In this document: positions 1 through 5,625 of the stretch, piece by piece
Layout of the letters: every line of letters begins with the position of its first letter
How positions within the stretch are numbered: the stretch's first letter is position 1
Assembly (NCBI GenBank): GCA_013694825.1
Contig: JACDBR010000157.1
Coordinates: 1 to 5,625 of the forward strand
Direction of reading: 5' to 3'
Source of the DNA: Solirubrobacterales bacterium
GTDB lineage: Bacteria > Actinomycetota > Thermoleophilia > Solirubrobacterales > 70-9
DNA: 5,625 nucleotides
Position numbers and translations under genes: made by a program
The notes under the pieces: model-generated
Told to the model about the DNA's origin: nothing
Seen by the model: only the letters and a program-made list of their open reading frames with translations
The model's database searches: none

Positions 1-195
1 AGCCGAGCCGGAGCCGTCGCGAATCCACCCCGACGCGCCGCCTTTCGCGCGTCGGATGCTGACCGACGTGCTCCTGGCCGGTTTCGAAACCGGATCGTCC
101 GCGACGGCTTCTTCGAGGAGGACGGCGAGCTGTGGAGCCCCGACGGCACCCTGGTCGCCCATTCTCGCCAGCTCGCGCTGCTGCTCGGCGCCTAG
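1..195 (+). CDS. Acyl-CoA thioesterase-like protein, C-terminal fragment with an internal frameshift
   Basis: This is the 3' end of a gene that begins before the window. From about base 88 to the TAG at 193-195 the reading frame gives a tail containing [19 protein letters not shown] and then [14 protein letters not shown]. Such endings are typical of TesB-like double-hotdog thioesterases, which hydrolyse acyl-CoA to free acid and CoA in the cytoplasm. Codons in this part have G/C in the third position in 33 of 35 cases. Upstream of about base 85 that same frame drops to 15 of 28, while the frame starting at base 2 has 24 of 28, so coding appears to switch frame. One extra C after base 85 would join the halves as [15 protein letters not shown]. 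The gene is therefore frameshifted in the genome or by sequencing error. Substrate is unknown; the family assignment rests on a short tail. Confidence 0.6.
   Translation, partial: SRAGAVANPPRRAAFRASDADRRAPGRFRNRIVRDGFFEEDGELWSPDGTLVAHSRQLALLLGA
78..93. repeat. Perfect 16-bp palindrome at the thioesterase frame switch
   Basis: CCGGTTTCGAAACCGG equals its own reverse complement over all 16 bases. It sits exactly where the coding frame of the thioesterase-like gene changes. With one additional central C the sequence would be a stem of eight pairs with a single unpaired base, a shape that can favour base loss during replication or miscalling during sequencing. Because it lies within coding sequence, a regulatory role is less likely than a sequence hotspot. 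Confidence 0.75.
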
Positions 196-908
196 CTCGG
201 CCTAAGCCTGGCGCGCAACAGGCCGACGTCCTCCTCACCGAGCCCGCCGCGGCGCAGCACGGCCTCCAGGTCGAACCCCTCGAGCATCGCGCGGATCGCC
301 GTGCCCGCGCCGCCGATCCCGCGAGCCGCGAGCTCGGTGGCGATCTCCTCCCCCTGGTCGGGCACTCCCCGCGCTGCGTACATCGGGGACAGACGCTCGT
401 CGCTGAGCGCGTGATCGGCAGCGATCGCGTCCGCCGTAACCCCGGCGAGCGCCAGCGCCAGCACGCTGATCATCCCCGTGCGGTCGCGACCGCCGACGCA
501 GTGAAAGAGCACCCCGCCGGGCTCGGCCCGGGCGATCGCACGCACCACGGCGGCCGAGCGCTCGGGAAAGCGCTCGAGGTGCGCGCCGTAGAAGAGCGGC
601 GGCGGCTCGCGCTCCCAGTGGTCCCAGAACTCGCGATCTTCCACCGCGTCGAGCGGCAACCGCAGCGTCGTCACCGAGTCGGGCCCCCGGGCGTGATCGG
701 AGGTCCGCTCGTCGTCGTTTCGGAGGTCGATCACCGTGCGCACTCCGTAATCGGAGAGCGCACGCCAGCCGGCTCGGCTCAGCCCGTCGAGCGCGTCAGA
801 GCGCACGAGCGACCGCCTCCGCGTCAGGCCACCTCCGGCAAGCGGCAGCCCGCCCAGGTCGCGGGCGTTCCAGCATCCGTTCCAGTCGAGCAGGCGGTCT
901 GCGTCCAT
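192..908 (-). CDS. Tyrosine-protein phosphatase family (PtpB/Y_phosphatase3-like)
   Basis: The 238-residue product is a predicted cytoplasmic phosphatase with no signal peptide or membrane segment. The P-loop [10 protein letters not shown] at residues 136-145 gives the CX5R signature, with C137 as likely nucleophile and R143 binding phosphate. NARDLGG near residues 14-20 and [10 protein letters not shown] at 59-68 are hallmarks of the family containing mycobacterial PtpB, which can act on phosphotyrosine, phosphoserine/threonine and sometimes phosphoinositides. PtpB-type enzymes usually have Lys before the Asp (GKDR); here it is Arg141, so specificity is uncertain. The ATG at 906-908 is preceded by AGGAG at a 5-nt spacing. 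The gene starts 8 bp after the transglycosylase-like gene and is probably the last gene of the three-gene operon. Its stop (192-194) overlaps that of the convergent thioesterase gene. The physiological substrate is unknown. Confidence 0.88.
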   Translation of the reverse strand: MDADRLLDWNGCWNARDLGGLPLAGGGLTRRRSLVRSDALDGLSRAGWRALSDYGVRTVIDLRNDDERTSDHARGPDSVTTLRLPLDAVEDREFWDHWEREPPPLFYGAHLERFPERSAAVVRAIARAEPGGVLFHCVGGRDRTGMISVLALALAGVTADAIAADHALSDERLSPMYAARGVPDQGEEIATELAARGIGGAGTAIRAMLEGFDLEAVLRRGGLGEEDVGLLRARLRPS

Positions 909-913
909 GGCCG

Positions 914-918
914 CTCCT
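914..918 (-). promoter_or_regulatory. Ribosome binding site of the phosphatase gene, overlapping the upstream stop codon
   Basis: Read on the minus strand, AGGAG lies 5 nt before the ATG of the phosphatase gene. Its first two bases are shared with the TAG stop (917-919) of the upstream gene, giving TAGGAG. This supports the chosen start and suggests translational coupling of the two genes. Confidence 0.8.
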
Positions 919-2491
919 AGTTCCCGAGCAGCTCGCCGCCCTGCTCGGAGACCGTGACGTGGATCGCCGCCGACTCGACGGCGTAGTCGAGCAGGCCGGC
1001 GGCGCGCATCCGGTCGAGCGTGAACTGGAATGCCTCGGCCTGGCGGTCGTCCTCGTAGTCGCGGAGCACGTCAAAAGACCAGCCGGTGGTGTGGAGGGAG
1101 TACTCGAGCGTCGCCTCCGGGTTGGTGCCCTGGAGCAGCTCCTGGTAGGGGAGATCGCGCACGGTGCTCGTGATCCGCAGCGGGCGCTCTGAGCCCGAGA
1201 GCTCGGAGACGCGGCCCGCGAGGTAGCTCAGCGTCGCCAGCGCCTCCGGGCGAAGCGCGCGGTAGAGCCGGCGCTCGACGTCGAGCTGGGGCGCCAGCTC
1301 GCCCATCTGGCGGTCGACGATCCAGCCCAGCCTCGGCGACGCGGGAAGCGGCAGCAGCTCGCCGCCGTCGATCGCAGCCTTGAGCTCGCCGTCGTCGTCG
1401 AAGACCTGGGTCTCCTCCTCGGGGTGGAAGACCTCCTCCATCGTCGCCTTCGCCCTCGCCAGCTCGGCCGTCCGCGCGAGGCCATCCGGGTCCTCGCGCG
1501 CGCGCTCGAGGATCTGCTTGGAGGCGATGATCTTCCACAGGTAGGCCGAGGACTCGTCCCCGAACGAGCTCAGCGTGCTCCAGGTCTCGGCGTGGCTGTC
1601 GAGCCCGGAGTCGAAGTAGACGCGGGCGTAGCTCAGCCGCTCGGAGGCGACGAGGTCGGCAGTCGAGCCGCCGCCCCCGACCCCCGCGTAGGAGCGCAGG
1701 ACGCCGTCGAGATTGCCGATGCCCATGTGGTAGGAGGCGATCGCGAGGTCCTCGCGACCGAAGAAGTCGATCGCCTCCCGCAGGTAGAGCGCCGAGCCCT
1801 CGATCGCCTTGCGAGGATCGAAGCGCTCGTCGACCTGCGCACGTTCGGCCTCGAGATCGCGAACGAGGCCGCGCTTGCCCTCCGACTGCGCCTTGGCGAT
1901 CGCCGCGGTCAGCTCGATGCTGCGGGCCAGGTCGAGCCCCAGGCCCAGCACGTCGGTGGCGGTCGAGGGGATGATCTGGCCGAGCCCGGACGCGGCCTCC
2001 GGGGTCGGACCCGCCATCGCGTCCACCCGGCCGGCGCTCTCGAGGAAGATCACCGCCTCGAGCGTCTTCGGATCGATGTCGCGGTTCCTCGCGGCCACTT
2101 CGATCTCCTGCCGCCAGCGTCCCGTCCGCCGCGCTGAGGCAACTACCCCGCCCGGGCTCTTCTGGTAGATGACGTGCGAGTAGGCGCGAGCGGCGCGAGC
2201 CGAGAGGCGTCCCTCGTCGGCTGGCTCCCAGTCGACCGGATTTCGATCGCTTCGCCCCGCCGCATCGCGGTTGGCCGGCGAGGGCGCCTGCCCACGCGGA
2301 GCCCGCTCGCGCGCGATCTCGTTGGCCGCGAGGGCGACCCGTGTCGCCTCGACGGCCGGCTGATCGCGCTCCGCGACGCCGAGTGCCAGCGCCACGGCGA
2401 CCAGTGCCGCGGCGCAGCCACAGAGCACCACCAGCCCGGCGCCCGCGCGCAGCGCGAAATCAAGGTCGAGTCGTCCCTCAGCGTCCTTCAC
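917..2491 (-). CDS. Membrane-anchored lytic transglycosylase-like protein with C-terminal M15-peptidase-like domain
   Basis: The product has 524 residues. Residues 16-40 form a hydrophobic segment, a likely N-terminal anchor placing the rest outside the cell. A polar linker (about 41-95) leads to a lysozyme-like SLT region with the usual motif order: FLESAG (149-154, catalytic Glu candidate E151), ASGLGQIIPSTA (167-178) and SYHMGIGNL (253-261). This predicts cleavage of peptidoglycan glycan strands. The tail (about 385-524) carries SLHTTGWSFD (465-474), matching the SxHxxGxxxD zinc pattern of M15 D,D-peptidases and related DUF5715-like proteins, and IHVTV with H511 as possible third ligand. 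The usual ExxH of M15 is not exact (E506 is five residues before H511), so activity of this part is uncertain. The GTG start (2489-2491) has only a weak ribosome binding site and lies 24 bp after the SpoIID-like stop, in the same frame. A shorter start would remove the anchor. Confidence 0.85.
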   Translation of the reverse strand: MKDAEGRLDLDFALRAGAGLVVLCGCAAALVAVALALGVAERDQPAVEATRVALAANEIARERAPRGQAPSPANRDAAGRSDRNPVDWEPADEGRLSARAARAYSHVIYQKSPGGVVASARRTGRWRQEIEVAARNRDIDPKTLEAVIFLESAGRVDAMAGPTPEAASGLGQIIPSTATDVLGLGLDLARSIELTAAIAKAQSEGKRGLVRDLEAERAQVDERFDPRKAIEGSALYLREAIDFFGREDLAIASYHMGIGNLDGVLRSYAGVGGGGSTADLVASERLSYARVYFDSGLDSHAETWSTLSSFGDESSAYLWKIIASKQILERAREDPDGLARTAELARAKATMEEVFHPEEETQVFDDDGELKAAIDGGELLPLPASPRLGWIVDRQMGELAPQLDVERRLYRALRPEALATLSYLAGRVSELSGSERPLRITSTVRDLPYQELLQGTNPEATLEYSLHTTGWSFDVLRDYEDDRQAEAFQFTLDRMRAAGLLDYAVESAAIHVTVSEQGGELLGN

Positions 2492-2515
2492 CGCCCACAG
2501 GCTTGCAGGCGGACC

Positions 2516-3613
2516 TCAGCGGTGCCTGAACCGCGCCCAGGCCGAGAGCAGGCCGAGCCGCTCGCGGAGGCCGGGTCCGCTGACGTTGCCCGAGCCCCTC
2601 GAGCCGACCACCCGGGCGACGACGATCCGCGGCGAGTCGCCCTTCTGCTTGATCTCGATCCGCTTCAGCCGGCCCGAGTAGAGGCCGGAGAGCTTGGACT
2701 CCATTTCGGCGTCGGATAAGCGCTGGGTCCAGTCGTGACTCGGCGAGATCTCGTCGAACGGGTCGTTGACCGCCTTGAGGTACGGCGACGAGCTGGCGCC
2801 CGGGAAGCCGGACTGCACGCTCTCGGTCTGACCGCCGGAGGTCGAGAAGAAGTAGGTCGTGGCGGCCTGGCCGCGGTGCATGACGACCTGCTCCTTGGTC
2901 CTTCGCACCGCCCGGTTGGTGGCGGCGGTCTCGGAGGCGAGCCCGCCGTAGACTTGGCTTCGAGCATCCTCGTAATGGTCGAACGGTCCCGGTCTGGCGG
3001 TCGCCACGGCATAGGACCGTGCGACGACGGCTTGGGCTCGGAGCGCCTGCTGATCCCAGGAGGGGGACATCTCATTGGCGACGACGCCGGCGACGTAGTC
3101 GTCGACACGGGCTTTGTTGATCACAAGCAGGGTGCCGTCCTGCTCGTCAGCCACCAGGTCGCCGCGGTACACGCCCTCACCGCCGATCCGGACCCTGCCA
3201 CCGGCCCCCCTTACGAGCCCGGAGTCCCCGCAGGCCGACAGCCGGTTGCCGTTCGCTCTGCGCAACACCACTGCCGAACCCTCACGGGTCAACTTGTAGT
3301 CCTGGCCACGGCGAAGCTCTCGCCCGCACGCCCGGGTGCCATGGGTGAAGCGAACCCCCGAGCCCGAGTCGAGCAGGACCTTCACCTTCCTCGCAGGCGT
3401 CCGGCCGATCCGGGTGTCCGTGAAGTAGTGACCGACGATCTGCTCGTACGAGCGCCCGTTCTGGGCCAACCCATAGGCGCCGTACTGGCTCATGCCGACG
3501 CCATGACCCGATCCGTGGCCCTTGACTACCCAGCCCGCGGAGGCGCTCTGCGCGCCTGGAACGGCGAGCAGGCCAGCGGCAAAGGCCACGACGATCACAA
3601 GGCGGCGGGTCAC
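2516..3613 (-). CDS. Secreted SpoIID/LytB-domain protein (peptidoglycan glycan-strand hydrolase-like)
   Basis: I chose the GTG at 3611-3613, giving 365 residues that open with a classic signal peptide: VTRRLVIVVAFAAGLLAVPG, then AQSASA as a likely signal-peptidase site. The open frame extends to an ATG at 3973, but that extension overlaps the divergent dehydrogenase gene and looks non-coding. Domain landmarks are GHGSGHGVGMSQYGAYG (about 32-48), VVANEMSPSW (177-186), LRAQAVVARSYA (191-202), SQVYGG (219-224) and STSGGQTE (257-264). In Bacillus SpoIID the glutamate in the NEM motif is catalytic for cleaving glycan strands; E181 is the equivalent here. The GMSQYGA motif is N-terminal, whereas in Bacillus SpoIID it is near the C terminus. 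C96 and C128 could form a disulfide after export. It is probably the first gene of the operon, and its role is more likely general wall remodelling than sporulation, which is inference. An ATG at 3686-3688 is a less likely start. Confidence 0.85.
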   Translation of the reverse strand: MTRRLVIVVAFAAGLLAVPGAQSASAGWVVKGHGSGHGVGMSQYGAYGLAQNGRSYEQIVGHYFTDTRIGRTPARKVKVLLDSGSGVRFTHGTRACGRELRRGQDYKLTREGSAVVLRRANGNRLSACGDSGLVRGAGGRVRIGGEGVYRGDLVADEQDGTLLVINKARVDDYVAGVVANEMSPSWDQQALRAQAVVARSYAVATARPGPFDHYEDARSQVYGGLASETAATNRAVRRTKEQVVMHRGQAATTYFFSTSGGQTESVQSGFPGASSSPYLKAVNDPFDEISPSHDWTQRLSDAEMESKLSGLYSGRLKRIEIKQKGDSPRIVVARVVGSRGSGNVSGPGLRERLGLLSAWARFRHR

Positions 3614-3625
3614 CTTGCTCGTATC

Positions 3626-3641
3626 GGGTCGCCAACGACCC
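3626..3641. repeat. Inverted repeat GGGTCG-4 nt-CGACCC before the SpoIID-like gene
   Basis: The 6-bp arms are perfect with a CCAA spacer (TTGG on the minus strand). It ends 12 nt before the GTG start of the SpoIID-like gene, so it would lie in that gene's 5' leader or core promoter. It could be an operator or an mRNA hairpin near the ribosome entry site. In a genome this GC-rich such short repeats also arise by chance. Confidence 0.35.
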
Positions 3642-3739
3642 CCGGTGAATGGAACTTGTGCGCCCTGGACGGATTCGCTACCGCGCATGGAGCCGCGGGC
3701 GCTGGGGTAAGCGCTATCCGGTGAACCGCAACGAGACCC

Positions 3740-3745
3740 AGGAGG
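3740..3745 (+). promoter_or_regulatory. Strong ribosome binding site of the aldehyde dehydrogenase gene
   Basis: AGGAGG is a full Shine-Dalgarno match placed 4 nt before the ATG at 3750. The spacing is slightly short but fixes this start, and the protein alignment-like features begin just after it. It is the strongest ribosome binding site in the window. Confidence 0.85.
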
Positions 3746-3749
3746 ACGG

Positions 3750-5216
3750 ATGAGCATCGCCACGGAGCAGGAATCGGTCATCGGCAGCGTTCCCAAGCAG
3801 CTTCTGATCGGCGGCGAGTGGCGCGACGGCGCATCCGGAGAGACCTTCGCGGTCGAGGACCCATCGACCGGCGAGACGCTCTGCGAGATCGCCGATGGGA
3901 GTGAGCCCGACGCCAAGGCGGCGATCGACGCGGCGGCCGATGCGCAGCCCGAGTGGGCCGCCAGCGCGCCCAACGAGCGCAGCGAGATCCTCTACCGCGC
4001 CTTCGAGCTGATGGGCGAGCGAAGCGACGAGCTGGCGCTGCTGATGACGCTCGAGATGGGCAAGACGATCGCCGAGTCGAAGGCCGAGCTGACCTACGCG
4101 GCCGAGTTCTTCCGCTGGAACTCGGGCGAGGCGCTGCGCCTCGACGGCTACTTCAAGCGAGCCGCCAACGGCGCCGGACGGGTCCTGGTCATGAAGCAGC
4201 CCGTCGGCCCCTGCTACTTCATCACGCCGTGGAACTTCCCGGCCGCGATGGGGACCCGCAAGCTCGCTCCGGCAATCGCGGCCGGCTGCACGATGGTGAT
4301 CAAGCCGGCGCAGCTGACGCCGCTCTCGATGCTGGCGCTGGCCGAGCTGCTGCGCGAGGCCGGCCTGCCCGACGGCGTTCTCAACGTCGTCACGAGCTCA
4401 TCGTCGAGCGAGGTCTCCAAGCCGGTGATCTCGGATCCCCGGCTTCGAAAGCTGAGCTTCACGGGCTCGACCGAGGTCGGGCAGATGCTGATCTCCCAAT
4501 CGGCCGACCAGGTGCTGAAGGTCTCGATGGAACTGGGCGGGAACGCTCCGTTCGTCGTCTTCGAGGACGCCGACCTCGACGCCGCTGTCGACGGCGCCAT
4601 GACCGCCAAGATGCGAAACATCGGCGAGGCCTGCACCTCGGCCAACCGCTTCCACGTCGCGCGGCCGATCGCAGAGGAGTTCACGCGCAGGCTGGCCGAG
4701 AAGATGGGCTCGCTAAAGGTCGGGCGCGGCACCGAGGACGGCGTCGACGTCGGGCCGCTGATCGACGACGACCAGCGCCAGAAGGTCGCCGAGCTCGTCG
4801 ACGACGCGACCGGCAAGGGCGCGAGGGCGCTGGTCGGGGGCTCGGCCGTCGACGGCCAGGGTTACTTCTACGAGCCGACGGTGCTCGCCGACGTCCCCGC
4901 CGACGCGCGGCTGCTGAAGGAGGAGATCTTCGGGCCGGTGGCGCCGGTGGTCGCGTTCGACACCGAGGAGGAGGCGATCGCCGCGGCAAACGACACCGAG
5001 TTCGGGCTCGTCTCCTACGTCTTCACCCAGGACCTCAAGCGGGCGCTGCGCGTCTGCGAGGGGCTCGAGACGGGGATGATCGGCCTCAACCAGGGCATGG
5101 TCTCCAACGCCGGCGCCCCGTTCGGCGGCGTCAAGCAGTCGGGCAACGGCCGCGAGGGAGGCAACGAGGGCATCGACGAGTACCTCGAGACCAAGTACGT
5201 GGCGATCAACCTCTGA
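3750..5216 (+). CDS. NAD(P)-dependent aldehyde dehydrogenase, succinate-semialdehyde dehydrogenase type
   Basis: The 488-residue length is normal for the aldehyde dehydrogenase superfamily, and the protein is cytoplasmic. Motifs in order: TPWNFPAA (N162), IKPAQ (K185), FTGSTEVG (238-244, nucleotide-binding turn), ELGGNAP (general base E261), GEACTSANR with nucleophile C295, and EEIFGPVAPV with E392. The C-terminal APFGGVKQSGNGREG followed by IDEYLETKY closely follows GabD-type succinate-semialdehyde dehydrogenases, which oxidise succinate semialdehyde to succinate in the GABA shunt or related degradation routes. Residue 297 is Ser where many SSADHs have the second Cys of a CxC redox pair, so that disulfide switch should be absent. 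A serine run (216-220) lies in the loop before the SKPVISDP segment. No GABA aminotransferase is visible nearby, so the exact aldehyde substrate is not settled. The gene appears monocistronic, with a hairpin after its stop. Confidence 0.92.
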   Translation: MSIATEQESVIGSVPKQLLIGGEWRDGASGETFAVEDPSTGETLCEIADGSEPDAKAAIDAAADAQPEWAASAPNERSEILYRAFELMGERSDELALLMTLEMGKTIAESKAELTYAAEFFRWNSGEALRLDGYFKRAANGAGRVLVMKQPVGPCYFITPWNFPAAMGTRKLAPAIAAGCTMVIKPAQLTPLSMLALAELLREAGLPDGVLNVVTSSSSSEVSKPVISDPRLRKLSFTGSTEVGQMLISQSADQVLKVSMELGGNAPFVVFEDADLDAAVDGAMTAKMRNIGEACTSANRFHVARPIAEEFTRRLAEKMGSLKVGRGTEDGVDVGPLIDDDQRQKVAELVDDATGKGARALVGGSAVDGQGYFYEPTVLADVPADARLLKEEIFGPVAPVVAFDTEEEAIAAANDTEFGLVSYVFTQDLKRALRVCEGLETGMIGLNQGMVSNAGAPFGGVKQSGNGREGGNEGIDEYLETKYVAINL

Positions 5217-5233
5217 CTAGCCGCACTGCCTAC

Positions 5234-5255
5234 CGGCGGTCGGGAATGGCCGCCG
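5234..5255 (+). terminator. Strong hairpin with GGAA loop after the dehydrogenase gene
   Basis: Eighteen bases after the dehydrogenase stop, CGGCGGTCG (5234-5242) pairs with TGGCCGCCG (5247-5255) over nine positions, six of them consecutive G-C pairs plus one more G-C and two G-U wobbles. The closing loop is GGAA, a GNRA-type tetraloop. No U-tract follows (the next bases are CCCGGG), so it is not a canonical intrinsic terminator. U-less hairpins at gene ends are common in high-GC actinobacteria and may terminate transcription or protect mRNA 3' ends. Confidence 0.5.
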
Positions 5256-5271
5256 CCCGGGTGATCACCGC

Positions 5272-5318
5272 CGAGGGGGCGCTCCCCATCCATGGGCGCG
5301 CGACAGCTGAGCCCCTCG
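5272..5318. other. Nested inverted repeat in the convergent intergenic region
   Basis: An outer 7-bp pair, CGAGGGG (5272-5278) with CCCCTCG (5312-5318), encloses an inner hairpin in which GCGC-T-CCC (5279-5286) pairs with GGG-C-GCGC (5294-5301) around one mismatch and a 7-nt loop. It lies between the dehydrogenase gene and the convergent right-edge gene and ends 6 bp from the latter's stop codon. It could act as a bidirectional terminator. It has no T-runs, and G/C richness makes chance pairing possible. Confidence 0.35.
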
Positions 5319-5324
5319 CCGCGA

Positions 5325-5625
5325 TCATCCCGGCGACGGCCCCAGGGACGCGCCCGGCTCATAGCCGGGGAAGAGCTCACGCAGCAGCGGCAGCGCGGCG
5401 TCGAAGCGCTCGATCTCGCAGCCGTTGGCCCGCGTCAGGGTCGCCTGGAGCTCGTCGCCGTCGATGCGGCCGCTGATCTCGGCCTCGTCTGGGCCGCCAT
5501 AGAGCTCGGTGCAGGCCATGTCGGGCGGCACGGGCGCGAGCGCGCCTGGCGTCAGCGTCGCGGCTCCGCTGGCTCCCTGACCGGACCCGCCGGCGTCCCG
5601 CGCATCACGCGCAGGGCAGTCGAGC
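5325..5625 (-). CDS. Small secreted protein fragment, subtilisin-inhibitor-like C-terminal half (5' end outside window)
   Basis: The frame is open from the TGA at 5325-5327 to the right edge, giving 99 visible residues; the start and any signal peptide lie beyond the window. A GTG at 5529-5531 is in frame but is more likely an internal valine, because coding-like third-position bias and sensible sequence continue upstream. Landmarks are PGALAPVPPDMACTELYGGP (27-46) and RANGCEIERFD (66-76). The CTxxYGGP and NGCEIxR pair resembles the C-terminal half of SSI-like small exported proteins in actinobacteria, where the two cysteines (C38 and C69) would bond. Streptomyces SSI proteins inhibit secreted serine proteases, but no reactive-site loop can be judged here. 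C3 has no obvious second partner in the visible part. The family call is tentative; the gene call is firmer. Confidence 0.6.
   Translation of the reverse strand, partial: LDCPARDARDAGGSGQGASGAATLTPGALAPVPPDMACTELYGGPDEAEISGRIDGDELQATLTRANGCEIERFDAALPLLRELFPGYEPGASLGPSPG

Larger units (their letters stand above)
3614..3749. promoter_or_regulatory. Divergent intergenic region between the SpoIID-like and dehydrogenase genes
   Basis: These 136 bp must hold the promoters for the minus-strand wall operon and the plus-strand dehydrogenase, because both genes start here and point outward. I could not identify convincing -35/-10 pairs. GGAACTT at 3651-3657 resembles an ECF-type -35 element but lacks a clear partner. 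CCGGTGAA occurs twice (3642-3649 and 3718-3725), and a GC-rich inverted repeat lies near the SpoIID-like start. Confidence 0.5.

Noticed and set aside
132..920. 262-residue open frame on the plus strand opposite the phosphatase gene
   Set aside because: It is antisense to a gene with clear catalytic motifs, has arginine/proline/alanine-rich low-information sequence and shows no recognisable family. Long antisense frames are expected at this GC content.
2400..2440. Possible lipobox (LCGC) in the N terminus of the transglycosylase-like protein
   Set aside because: The cysteines at residues 24 and 26 lie in the middle of a long hydrophobic segment that continues for about 13 residues after them, which fits a membrane anchor better than a lipoprotein signal.
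3651..3684. ECF-type promoter starting with GGAACTT
   Set aside because: The -35-like element is present but I find no convincing -10 partner at 16-17 bp, so it is not listed as a promoter.
3614..3973. N-terminal extension of the SpoIID-like gene to an ATG at 3973
   Set aside because: It would add 120 residues of serine/alanine/proline-rich sequence ahead of a classic signal peptide and overlap the divergent dehydrogenase gene by over 200 bp.
5276..5287. Small hairpin GGGG-CGCT-CCCC
   Set aside because: Only four pairs, and it competes with the longer nested structure at 5272-5318.
3953..5476. 507-residue open frame on the plus strand overlapping the dehydrogenase gene in another frame
   Set aside because: It is extremely arginine-rich, runs past the dehydrogenase stop into the opposite-strand gene, and has no family signature; it is a GC-driven shadow.

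Overview
The window comes from a very GC-rich bacterium. Near-saturated G/C third codon positions, GTG starts and the style of the encoded proteins point to Actinomycetota. The right-edge protein and the N-terminal SpoIID motif resemble what I recall from Thermoleophilia/Solirubrobacterales; that order-level placement is an inference. I see no RNA genes, mobile elements, CRISPR arrays or recognisable defence loci.

Layout, left to right. (1) The 3' end of a plus-strand acyl-CoA thioesterase-like gene (1-195). Its coding frame switches near base 85, inside a perfect 16-bp palindrome, so it is frameshifted either in the genome or in the assembly. (2) A minus-strand cluster reading right to left: a secreted SpoIID/LytB-like protein (3613-2516), a membrane-anchored lytic-transglycosylase-like protein with an M15-peptidase-like tail (2491-917), and a CX5R tyrosine-phosphatase-family protein (908-192). 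Gaps are 24 and 8 bp, so this looks like one operon. The phosphatase stop overlaps the thioesterase stop in a shared CTAG. (3) A 136-bp divergent intergenic region (3614-3749). (4) A plus-strand NAD(P)-dependent aldehyde dehydrogenase of the succinate-semialdehyde dehydrogenase type (3750-5216), followed by a strong 9-bp hairpin with a GGAA loop. (5) A minus-strand partial gene entering from the right edge (5325-5625), resembling the C-terminal half of small secreted subtilisin-inhibitor-like proteins.

The minus-strand operon gives the window its theme. Two exported enzymes predicted to act on peptidoglycan glycan strands, one with a probable metallopeptidase-like domain, are co-transcribed with a cytoplasmic phosphatase. 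This suggests a cell-wall remodelling module. The aldehyde dehydrogenase is metabolically separate and divergently transcribed.

Nothing here is clearly a novel system. The most notable points are the two-domain wall hydrolase, the frameshift at a palindrome, and the structured intergenic region after the dehydrogenase gene.
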